Shown one piece after another: positions 13,254-23,348 of a DNA stretch of 64,000 nucleotides (positions are counted from its first letter, which is position 1; the number at the start of each line of letters is the position of its first letter). The translations under genes and the position numbers were made by a program. This stretch comes from Fusarium oxysporum f. sp. lycopersici 4287. Taxonomy: Eukaryota > Ascomycota > Sordariomycetes > Hypocreales > Nectriaceae. The stretch covers positions 906,068 through 970,067 of the forward strand of contig NC_030993.1 in assembly GCF_000149955.1 (NCBI RefSeq), given 5' to 3'. Below the pieces are notes generated by a model. That model saw only the letters and a program-made list of their open reading frames with translations. It ran no database searches and had not been told where the DNA came from.

Positions 13254-14516
13254 AGTCGATTTGATGTTCCTTACGCGAACCCGATCACATGTCAACAGCA
13301 ATAATACTGTGGACACTAGAGGCCTACAGATAGTTGAAAGAGCTTAGCAGGAAGTTTCATTGTTGATACAGTCAACTTAGATAGTTAATGCCACCAGAGT
13401 TCAACTGTGAAATAACTTGAATTGCAAAAGTGAGATGCGAACTTTCGCTTAATTGTTGTAATCGCTGGCGAAATTATATTCTTCATGCTTTATGCCAAAA
13501 TGCTCGATCACTGCCTGATGAGACGTCAAGCCGTTCGCAGAGTGCTGTTGTTCGTGCGTGTGCGATATGTATCGAGAAGACTGAAGATGGTTTCTCGACG
13601 CTCTGATAACAAGGTACTGATACGTTATTACTTACGACCAGGGATATCCTATGAGCAACTTTCATGCCTAAAATGTCCATTGCACTGCACACACTAAGGT
13701 TAAGCCCTTTTGAAGCTCGACCCCCTTCTTCATGGTGGCCCTGATCCTAAAAGGGAAGCTAGGATCCTCAAAATCAAGCAAGCTGAGACTGAGTGGGATT
13801 TATCGACTATCAACAATTATGGCGGCATTTCCATCATGTACATGGGCTGATGAGGGTCCATTTGTAAGGGAGGTAGGCAATGATACAGCCCGGCCGGGTC
13901 GTGGGGTGACATCCATCGGACCCCGGAAAGCAATTGGTGGGGCTACGGCTCAGAGCTTCACGTCCTTTTACTGTAGTAACGTAATTTAGGTTCTTATTTG
14001 CTATAAGCTGTTACTTCTATTAATAATTTAATTAAAACTTTGATTTTATAATCCAGTTGTAAAACTTTGGCTTAAATTTGAAGAGTACTAGAGACAAATG
14101 GGACAGTGAGTTCTCGGCACTTGAGCTCCACCGTCCGTTCGCACGGCCCGGGCCGCACCTGCGATGAAACCTTAGAATGGGTGTTTGTTTATTTTCCCAA
14201 CTACAATGAGACCCTTATTGGATTGACCACAGAAGCCTTCGACTTTTTGAGCGTCAAGCGGCCGATTGTGAGCAAAATACACGTGCTAATCAACGATAAT
14301 TCTAGCATTCTTTCAAACATTGCCAGGCATCGAAACCATTTCAACGTTTCACATAGAGGACGCGAAGGGCGGCATCAGGAATGAAGAAGATCTGAGAAAT
14401 TTGCCAGTTGGTGGGACATGTCTGAGTATCCGGCTTACAATGAGTGCGTCTGTGAAGCCTGAAAATGACCGATCGGACGGCATCACATTGGTTTATGAAG
14501 CAGCTGATTATTTATC
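13254..14516. other. Gene-poor, partly AT-rich region
   Basis: No supported gene was found. A strongly AT-rich block lies at about 13985-14090. Two plus-strand open stretches (about 14140-14267 and 14320-14547) have coding-like composition but sit in different frames and cannot be joined by a credible intron, so they may be a decayed gene. Confidence 0.4.
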
Positions 14517-14957
14517 CTACGACTCAGAACAATCAACGTCGCCGTAGCACCGAGCTGTCCGGCGCTTGCACTTCAGAGGACCGATAGCATCGAAATCCAC
14601 ACACTCAATAATAGCTTCACAGATATGGGGGCCGTAGCGGTCTTTTACATGAGAAGGAATGCAGGAATACATACCTTTACACAGATACTCAGCAGATTTA
14701 GCAGTCGAGCCTTCTCTGTCATGGTGTTCCTTACCAGAGACGCAAAAGACCGAAATTCTTCTCCAAGACATATGGGCTGATGCCGTGGAAGGGGAATGGA
14801 CGATTGAGATTTTCGACACTTGATGTTTCATACACTGAAACAGTCCAGAGAATAGCGGCCGTTCGCTCACAAACGCATATGAAAAAGAGAACATATCGAG
14901 AGTAAAGAGGATCAGTCTGGCCAGCCTCGAAGGAGGAACAGCAGTCTTGTTAACCAT
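14517..14957 (-). CDS. Hypothetical cysteine-rich small protein (weak candidate)
   Basis: This is a 146-codon single-exon ORF on the minus strand, read from an ATG at 14957. A TATATA-like sequence lies about 20-30 bp upstream (near 14976-14984). The N-terminal part has a hydrophobic run (RLILFTLDMFSFSYAF), which could act as a signal sequence although it begins late. The product carries nine cysteines, most in the C-terminal half (LCKGMYSC, ICEAIIEC, KCKR, RCYG, DCSES). This resembles small secreted cysteine-rich proteins in general layout, but I recognise no family. It may be a chance ORF in a gene-poor region. Confidence 0.3.
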   Translation of the reverse strand: MVNKTAVPPSRLARLILFTLDMFSFSYAFVSERPLFSGLFQCMKHQVSKISIVHSPSTASAHMSWRRISVFCVSGKEHHDREGSTAKSAEYLCKGMYSCIPSHVKDRYGPHICEAIIECVDFDAIGPLKCKRRTARCYGDVDCSES

Positions 14958-16181
14958 AAAGCTACAGTAACAGGGCTTTGGATATATAAAATGATTATCT
15001 AAATACTCAGTAGCGGCGTTGTATCTTTACAATTTAGTGCAAAATCGTGTCGTCGCGTGTTCATGACCTTTTATGAATTTACTTCAAGTTTCCTTCGGTT
15101 CCCAAAATATCGTCAGCAAAACAGTCCGTCAAGGAGAATGATTTCCTCGACATAGGCGCCACTATCTTCCACCTATACATAAATATATTTTAGAAGCACG
15201 CCAGAGGTTAAGAAAACCTTATGAAATTTCCGAGTTGGATCTTGGACACTGGGCTGATCAGAGTAGCTGATCGGCATTTTGCTTTGTTTCTACTGGTGTA
15301 GTGTAAACCTGAATATAAGGGGATATGACAACAATTCTGTTACCACGGAGCGAGAAACGGTGAGAGCTCCCATTATGGTACCAGGGGCACTAATCAGGTC
15401 TATGATCTTATTATATCTTATGGAACTGAATCCCTGACTGAGAAAACAGTATGCACCACCTAGTAAAGGCACTTTATAACTAAGACCCCCTCAAGCAAAG
15501 GTCATCTTAAACTCAATCTCAATTTTATCGCCTTTTCGACTGGACTTAAGCTTCATGCAAACATCCTGCCTGACTGTAGGATTCCTTTGAGTATATTTCA
15601 CTCCTTATTCGAGTTAGCACCAGTCTTTGTAGAGTTAACCCCCTAAACAGAAATTAACAAATCTCAAATAATTGCGTCATGGTTGAAGAGGAAACTATCA
15701 AGATGGAGGTCAATATACTCTCTTTTTCAGTGTTCCAACGACAGAGTGGGATGCATTTGGGATCAATGTCGCTATCACAAATCAGACCGGTGCTTGAACT
15801 GGGTTCCGATACGGCGTTGTGTCTTCCCGAAAAAATAAAGATTACTTCAACTTATCTCTTCAACTCTCATATCCCATTGGCGGCAACCTGAGTCTCCAGG
15901 CGTAAGTGTGAGGTGCGCCGCTCCTTCCTTCCTAAGAATTGACCCGTGTGCCTGCCACCTTGGTCGTTCCTTCCACATGAGCGATGCAGGAGCAATTTGA
16001 GATTTGTTAGCAGAAGACACAAATGTACCTAGGTACCTAAGGTAGCTTAGAGAAATTGAAACCATTGAGATGAGCCTTGAGCTGGAACTTGTCACCAATT
16101 TTACGAGTAATTGTCCATGATCAGACTGAGATCATAGTACCAGACTTTCTTTTATTTTCACACCTATTTTACTATCTTACT
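14958..16181. other. Intergenic stretch
   Basis: No gene recognised. Only short ORFs occur. The last 150 bases before 16182 form the presumptive promoter and leader of the C2H2-like gene. Confidence 0.45.
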
Positions 16182-17057
16182 ATGGCAACTCAATCATTGA
16201 TCAATGATCTCGAAGAATGGAAGATTGTCGACGAATCTTTGGGGATGGACCTTCCTGATAATGATGAACCAGACATGTATCAACCACCAATCCCTCCACC
16301 ACCTCCTTCCTCGCCACCTATCCCAAGTAAGTATTTATTAACATATATCTATAAGCTTATAATAAGCTTATATTTGCTTATTAAAGGGAGCATGGCGCTA
16401 ATAAATATTATAATAGTGAGTGAGCTAGTAGCTTCAATTGAAGCTCAAGCCGAGCGAGCTGGTGCTGCTGCTCGACAGCATCTTCTGGGGCCCGAATACG
16501 CCCATCTCCCCAATGTACAACTTGACTGGTCACTCGTGGGCCGGGATATTTGTCGTGTTGTTGGCATGAAATGCCATGGTAAGAGGGTGAACGCTGGTCA
16601 TCTGAGGAGGCATGTAAGAAACAAGACACACCAAGTAAGTTTCAAGTCATCTACTCTGCAAGGTAGTTATGAATACTGATTAGGAATTGAATAGAAATAC
16701 AATGACAAACTTGCTGCTGCGCAGACCGAGCCTGCCTCATCTCTATCTGCTGCCAAACCACCAACCCCTGTCGCGCCTGCCCCTGAGATGGTGACACCAG
16801 TTGAGTTAATGGATGTTGAAAGCGGAATCCTCGCAGAAAGAGCCATAAATACCACGCATTCTGCAAGGGAGAAGGGGGATGGAAAATCTCGTGGAAAAGC
16901 CACCAAACGTCCCAGGCTGGCCCTGGAAGCTACAATTCCAGATTCGGAGGGTGAGGACGAGGAGGATGTTTTCTACCGTGAACCAAGCCTGAAACCAAGC
17001 CCGAAACGACTTCGCAGTTCCTCGAGAACTTCAACGAAGCGACTTCAGTTTTACTGA
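16182..17057 (+). CDS. Hypothetical proline-rich protein with C2H2-like Cys/His motif
   Basis: Exons are 16182..16326, then either 16387..16634 or 16429..16634, then 16695..17057. Both acceptor choices keep the frame, giving 251 or 237 residues. Intron 2 (16635-16694, GTAAGT...AATAG) is clear. The N-terminus is acidic and ends in a polyproline run (PPIPPPPPSSPPIP). The middle part has CRVVGMKCHG followed by GHLRRHVRNKTH, that is C-x6-C-x8-H-x3-H-x5-H, a zinc-finger-like layout. The C-terminal part has an acidic patch (DSEGEDEED) and a basic end (KRLRSSSRTSTKRLQFY). I know no named family. A nuclear or nucleic-acid-binding role is only an inference from composition. The stop lies immediately before the truncated ABC-C fragment. 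Confidence 0.6.
16327..16428 (+). repeat. AT-rich intron segment with two tandem palindromes
   Basis: The first intron of the C2H2-like gene contains ATAAGCTTAT twice, at 16351-16360 and 16362-16371, separated by one A. Each copy is a perfect 10-bp palindrome. The surrounding bases are almost pure A/T. The intron ends at 16386 or at 16428. Confidence 0.6.
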
Positions 17058-17063
17058 ATCCAC

Positions 17064-18400
17064 CTTCCCTTTTATCTGCGAACCTCTCGAGAAATCCGAA
17101 TCCTCGACCTTGAGGCTAAAAGTCCACTGTAGTAAGTGATACTTAGCTACGAGCCGAAATCGAAATTCTAACTCTTCATTTTAGCACACATTTCACGGAC
17201 ACAATCAAAGGTGTTGCAACTATTCGGGCCTTCGGGTGGCAACAGTTTGACATTGCCCACAGCAACAAACTTCTCGACACATCCCAGCGCCCAGCATACC
17301 TCCTGGCAATGATTCAACAATGGCTCGCGACATTACTTCACTTCATCGTTACAGGCACAGCCGTTCTACTTGTCGCTCTCGCAACCCAGCTTCGAACTAA
17401 CGCAGGTTTGACTGGCGCTAGTCTGATCTCTCTTCTGACTTTCAGCGAAGCCTTGTCAAACCTCATCACTAGCTACACTTCCCTTGAGACGTCACTCGGT
17501 GCTGTAAGCCGGTTGAGATCCTTCAGCGAAACCGTCGAGACAGAGAATAAACCTGGCGAAGTTATTGAGCCCCCTGAGACCTGGCCTCATAGCGGCAGCA
17601 TACAAGTCCACAAGGTTTCCGCCTCTTACGACTCTCCTGGTAACGAGCAAGACGAGGCTGCTTCTAGCTTGGCACTGCGTGATCTCGAGTTGGACATCTC
17701 ACCAGGCCAGAAAGTAGCCATTTGCGGCCGTACAGGAAGTGGAAAATCAACGCTCATCCTTCTCCTTCTTCGTCTCATCGATCCTCTCCCCTCTTGTGAT
17801 TCAAACATGAAGGTCGACGACATATACCTTCACCAAATAGACCGTGCTACCTTGCGCAAGCGCGTCATTTGCATCCCCCAGGACGCAGTGTTTCTCCCTG
17901 ATGGCAGCTCTGTAAAAGATAATATCGACCCTTACAAGGCAGCCACAGACGCAGAATGCTTCAACGTTCTCAACACAGTGCGGTTATCTGGTTTTGTCCA
18001 CGACAAAGGCAGCCTCAACGCTGGTATGAGTGCTGACGACCTCAGTGCTGGACAAAAGCAGCTTTTCAGCCTCGGTAGAGCGATCCTTCGTCGTAGAGTG
18101 CGCGATCGCCTCGCTGGGGGTGAGAAGCGAGGTGGATTGCTGTTGCTTGATGAAGTGAGCAGCAGTGTCGACAAAGTCACAGACAGGGCTATGCAAGAGA
18201 TTATTCGCGAAGAATTCGAGAATTATACAATTGTCATGGTGTCTCATCGACTTGAGATGGTAATGGATTTCTTTGATAGAGTCATTGTTCTAGATAGGGG
18301 CACTGTTGTAGAGTCTGGTGGGCCAAGGGAGCTCGTCGAGACACAGGGAAGTCGATTTGGTGATCTCTGGGCTGTGGAGCATGATGGGAGGTCAGAATAG
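17064..18400 (+). pseudogene. 5'-truncated ABC-C (MRP-type) transporter, C-terminal part only
   Basis: Homology starts abruptly a few bases after the stop of the preceding gene, with YLRTSREIRILDLEAKSP, and continues after a 53-nt intron (17132-17184, GTAAGT...TTTTAG, phase 2) as THFTDTIKGVATIRAFGW to the TAG at 18400. This is the last part of transmembrane domain 2 plus a complete second nucleotide-binding domain. Walker A is GRTGSGKST, the signature is LSAGQKQLFSLGRAIL, Walker B is LLLLDEVSSSVD and the switch His is in VSHRLEM. The family normally has about 1400-1500 residues, so NBD1, TMD1 and most of TMD2 are missing. No in-frame stop or frameshift is visible in the remaining part. An internal ATG at 17309 opens a 363-codon ORF, so a short product cannot be excluded. 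Intact full-size transport function is not possible. Confidence 0.85.
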
Positions 18401-18857
18401 CGTCTGTTCTTGTAATGACTCTTTAAAATGTCTTATGATCATGTCAGATGAATTTGGTGACAAGCATTCTCATAAAGCATGAACTTATTGGAACTTAGCA
18501 CTGGGTTTATGAGTTCAAGACTGTTGCAGGCCACCGCATGACGAGTTTGGACCATGTTTGAGGAGTTCATAGTTAGGTTTATGATAGTATTTCTCTGGCT
18601 ATTTATTGCGTCTGCTAAGCAGCCAAACATGTTGTAAATAAAAAAAAGAGTGAAATAGTCGCTCAGGTACGCCTTGTAAGTGATGTTTTATCACTGGCTC
18701 CAATTAGCCTTCTTATGCAATCCATCAAACGCCAGGCCATGCTCCCATGTTTGTTGATGCTTTCTTATGCTGATGAAGTTATATCTCGTCAAATCGTTAT
18801 GAAATATGCAATGTCGTATATGCTATGCGTCGTGGTGTCTCCAGCAACACCTGTCTT
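18401..18857. other. Convergent intergenic region
   Basis: This lies between the ABC-C fragment and the end of the methyltransferase gene. I see only 3'-UTR-like AT-rich sequence and a short A run near 18641-18647. Confidence 0.5.
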
Positions 18858-20327
18858 TTACGCGTCTTCCCTGATCGGTCTCTGCGAATTCAGGGGCTTC
18901 CGGGCGTGAATGTTGTAGTAAGGGAAATAAGTATGGAACTTTGGTAAGCCATTGACTTCCTGAGTCAGTGACTTTCGAACTTCGATGAGAAACATCTCGA
19001 TCTGGATCAATGTCCAGCCAAGGCCATCACGAAACGGTTTTCGGGATAGGCCATGGAGAGACAACAGAACGACATCTCTTAAAACATGGCCGCACTCTTG
19101 AAGTCGTTTCTTCTTCGCCCACGGACCAACTGGGCACTTGTAGCCTTTGGTTGTGATGTTTTCGAAGCCTGCTTCGTGAAGTTCGTGCCCTACGTGACTG
19201 ATGCCGTGGAGATCTGTGCCGAGAGCTAGCATGCCTTCGAGGAGATAATTGCAATAGTCCCGCCAAGCGTATGGACCGTCGCATGAGTCGTCGTCGCAAG
19301 CTGCGATGTAGTTAAACTCCTGGATTTCTACGTAGCCTCCTGGTTTAAGGTGTCTGTGTGAGAGTCAGCTTGTGGTCAGATAAAGGCGCACGACTGCCAT
19401 ACTTCCAGATTCGTTCCCAGAGCAATTCTCGGTCTTTGATGGAATGAACTGTGTGGCGTATATGTATGTAATCAAATGTCTCGTCTCCATAGGTCCAGCC
19501 AGCTTCATGCTCTATGTCGTCGACAACAAAGATGGCATTCTCCGGGACCCAGTCCGGCTGTATAGGTGAAAGGTCCATACCGTGGAATTGTGAGTTGGGG
19601 TAGATATCGGCAACTTTCAGGGTCAGCAATTAGACTCCCAGCTTGGTATGGAGTTCTTGAGGTGAGTCTCACGGTCAATGCACCATTTCCCAATTCCTGT
19701 GCCCAGATCGAGCACTTCAGCTCCCCTTTCCAATAATTGCTCANNNNNNNNNNNNNNNNNNNNNNNNNNNNNNNNNNNNNNNNNNNNNNNNNNNNNNNNN
19801 NNNNNNNNNNNNNNNNNNNNNNNNNNNNNNNNNNNNNNNNNNNNNNNNNNNNNNNNNNNNNNNNNNNNNNNNNNNNNNNNNNNNNNNNNNNNNNNNNNNN
19901 NNNNNNNNNNNNNNNNNNNNNNNNNNNNNNNNNNNNNNNNNNNNNNNNNNNNNNNNNNNNNNNNNNNNNNNNNNNNNNNNNNNNNNNNNNNNNNNNNNNN
20001 NNNNNNNNNNNNNNNNNNNNNNNNNNNNNNNNNNNNNNNNNNNNNNNNNACCTTCTACAATCTGCTGTCGTATACTGTCGGTCCAGGCTCCGTGTTTCGT
20101 CGTCGTCGGTCGCGTAATCGCCTCGCTCAATGCTTTGTATAAGAGCCGCTTCGTGGGCCGAGCCTACAGCCAAGCGGAGATGTCGTCGAAGACGCTGGAG
20201 ATGGGGGTATCATGTGGCGGTAGACAGGTAGATGTTGATCCTTTTCGGCGCTATCTCTCTGGTTGGAGGTATTGGAGGGTGGAGAATCGTCGGATTGACG
20301 AGAGAATGAGTTTGGCGGCGAGTTCAT
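18858..20327 (-). CDS. LaeA-like SAM-dependent methyltransferase (interrupted by assembly gap)
   Basis: The family transfers methyl groups from S-adenosylmethionine; LaeA-like proteins are mostly nuclear and several regulate secondary metabolism and development, though many paralogues are uncharacterised. Certain exons are 18858..19353, 19403..19613 and 19673..19743 (leading out of the gap); phases agree. SAM motif I is EVLDLGTGIGKWCID, followed by FHGMDLSPIQPDWVP, the acidic motif around FVVDDIEHE, and HLKPGGYVEIQEFN. These are hallmarks of the LaeA-like group, as is a C-terminal FPYYNIHARKP. The N-terminal exon probably starts at ATG 20327 with a Ser/Pro-rich segment (MNSPPNSFSRQSDDSPP). 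The 306 N between 19744 and 20049 remove about 100 codons, and upstream of the gap the frame to be used changes, so an intron or base errors must lie near 20130-20200. The exact 5' structure is unresolved. Confidence 0.8.
19744..20049. other. Assembly gap (306 N)
   Basis: This run of N lies inside the LaeA-like methyltransferase and hides the segment between the Ser/Pro-rich N-terminus and SAM motif I. Confidence 0.99.
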
Positions 20328-23300
20328 TGTCGTGAGCGCAGTTACAGGGGTATGCGCATACCGCGGGTGATGATCGAGGGTCGATGCAACAGAGTTTTTA
20401 TGGTGTTGAAGTCAAAAACAAACATTAAACGAGAGAGTTCAAGCCGTTGAAGTAAGACAGGAGATAGTCAGGGAGTGGAAGGCGCTAAGGTGAGATTGAG
20501 CGGGATGGCGCTCTCCTCCGTAGATCGACCTGACGTCAGTAACCTTATAGCGGATAAGGCGCTATAAGTCTAGGCTGTGCAAGTCAAGACTACGCTGAGC
20601 TAACTTAGTATATGGATGGTGATATTGTCGCTTTGGTGTTGATGACAGCTGATGAGACTCAGTTGGCATCGATACATAAAGAGCAAAGTTGAAGAGAAAG
20701 ACTGATCAAGGGTTCAGGGCAGGGCAAGACAAGTAAAGTAGAGCAAGGTCGGTTGAGTTGCTTTAAAAAAAGAGACGGTAAACGGTAAGACCAGACCAAG
20801 TTGGGTTAGAGAGAATCCATTCCAGGGAGACTAAAAAGTTACTCCATTTTGAGAACGATAGCGAGGGGAAGCTATCAAGAAAAAAAAGAGGAGAAATATG
20901 CACGTCTATTGATGATGTTAGGAAAGGATTGTCACTTTTTACAGTTTCCTAGTGTACTCATGACTAGCATATAAACCTCATCATATCATATCATCACTTC
21001 TATGACAATGTCTGTCTGTGACTGTGACTGTGATGACATCGCTACCGAGAATCTGGAAAAATTCCTTTCCAAATACACAAAATTGTGGCTGCCCCCAGAT
21101 GACCCAAAGAGGGGACCAGTTCCAGTCCGTTGGTACCGCTCAGAAGCCTCCAGGCAAATCATAACGCCTCAATCCACATTCAAGTCAATCGAGAGCAAGG
21201 GTTTTCATGCACTCTCGTCTGGCGGTCACAGGCAGTCACACACACACACACCTCCACCTTTTTCCGTTTCCTTTTCCTTTTCCTTTTCCTTTTCGGCTCC
21301 GCAGTGGAGGGTGAGTTTGAAGGGTCACACTGACATGAGGGGTCTTGGGCATGAATTGTTGTTCAAGAGAAGCTGTGTTCATTTATTTGGTCAATTAAAG
21401 ACAAAAAAAATAAGGTAATTTATAAGCAGGTGTTGTTAAGACCACCTGTCATCAAGATCCATGCACATACAAAAGCCAAGGCTCTGGGTATTCCAACCTT
21501 GGGTACTGTAGCCAGACCTTGTCCAGCCCGTGTCAGGCATCTTGCACCATCCAACAAGAACAAAACGACACCAACCAGTCAAGGATCTCGGACCCTGCAA
21601 CTTTGCTCCGAAAAAGAATCTTGCTGTGTCTGGACACGAGATAAACAAAAAATATTCTGTGATTCTTGGATCTCTATCAAAGTCGTTCGTCTCATTCATA
21701 TAGCCAACTCTGTAGCTCTCCATCGGCTCTAAATGAATGGTATAGTTGAAACGAGTATCAGCACGATAAAATACTGTCAAGAAATGAACGACTCGTAAAC
21801 ATCTTCAATCAAGCCCAGACCGCAATTACGTATCCATCCTTGTCGTACCGACACAAGGGATAAGGCCCGCTGTTGTACTGCATCATGTTCCATTTCTCTG
21901 CACGCAGGCATTTAGCATAAGGTCATCTTCACCAGAAGCAGGCTTTACTCCGCTCTTGCGACAACTTTGAGCCCGATACTCCCCGTGCAATATCACGACA
22001 TTCTTGTTTGAACCTCGCATTTACATATAGACCTTCTATCAAGATGTCAATCATCGGACATTAGCAACTATAGCATATTCCCTTGACGATAAGAGCTTAC
22101 GACTGCCATAAACGGTCTTGCATTAATGCTCACCGTGCACGATGCGGGATGGGTACCCTTGAACCCTGGATCGAAGTGATGTGATGGATATTAACCGAGC
22201 GAGTTGTGAGATGCCATAACGCAGCAGGGGTGCATGTCCATCGGTTCGCATCTTTTACCTTATAGCCCTAAGCTTTATCGATTACCGTCATTTCACTCCT
22301 GCTATTGGACACTGCTGAGAGTGTCATTCTTCCAGCAATCAGGATACTATCGTGAAATACGGCTGCCTACAGACCAGGTATTTATCCATGCCAAACTTTC
22401 TAGACCGCAACAACAAAAGACTTGATATGCTTTGTAATAAGGGCTTCAATTGACATGCTTGCAACATCAACTGTAAAAAGCATTGCGGGCGCTGTCAAGT
22501 CTGTTGGTCACATTACTATCAGTATCACCTCGCCAAGCCAACACTTCACGAAACCAGAGCATAGGAACTTTTACTCAATGCAACCCAAGGTTTGACCTCT
22601 GACCATTTAGAAGCTGTTTACGAGCACGAGGTGATTGATGTTATAATGTCGCGGCTAATTACCAAAAGCTGTCTACTGTCATATTTTCTCACCAAGATCG
22701 AGATACACTAAATCTCCACTGCATATCGTTCCAGACACAAAAAGAAATTATAATGCATGTGAGCATCCACTTCATGGCCATCCAATTGCGTTGCTTTGCA
22801 ATAAGCTGTCAGAAGGTTTCTGGTGAGGCTGAATTACACGACAGCCCCTTACATATTTCTCCTGCAAGGAACCGGCTCCAAAGACAGTCTCCCTTACTTG
22901 CAAGGCGACCTTCAAACAAGTCTAAAGATAAGCGTATTAGCCAATCCTATTCAATTCAGCCACAGTCAAGAAGTCACAATTATCAGAGAAGAGAAAGAGT
23001 AGAGCGAATCACTGTCACATTAGAATCCTCTAAAGTAAAGAATAAAGTCATAAAGCCATATTAAAGCCGAAATACTACTGATTTCTAATCGCCAAAAAGA
23101 TACCACCATCGAAATGGACAGCCAAGACCCTAATCTATCGTACAAGATATCCCAGAGCTAGATCTACCCAAATTATACCGACTGGTGTAAGAATGAACCA
23201 AGAACGTTAAACGTTACACATATGCGTGTTTTGTTGCTATCAAGAGCAAAAGACGTGAATGCTGAGCTTTGCTGGGCAGAGACTCCGGCATCTATGAGAA

Positions 23301-23348
23301 AAGTCCCAATCCGGGGAGAAGAAGAAGAAGGCTTGCTTGTCAGTTCCT
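20328..23348. other. Gene-poor region with simple repeats
   Basis: This 3-kb stretch lies between the methyltransferase start and the end of the WSC gene. It contains only short ORFs without recognisable domains. The first part is purine-rich and should hold the methyltransferase promoter. Microsatellites lie at 21237-21295. Confidence 0.5.
21237..21295 (+). repeat. Microsatellites (CA)7 and (CCTTTT)n
   Basis: A (CA)7 run at 21237-21250 is followed at about 21258-21295 by repeated TTTTCC units (about four perfect copies). Both are typical simple repeats of intergenic fungal DNA. Confidence 0.85.

Noticed and set aside
14106..14547. Plus-strand gene joining two open stretches
   Set aside because: The possible donor at 14268 leads to an early stop with every nearby acceptor, and no family resemblance was found.
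21002..21418. 138-codon ORF through the CA and CCTTTT repeats
   Set aside because: Much of the product is coded by simple repeats (SFSFSFSF); no domain or conserved feature.
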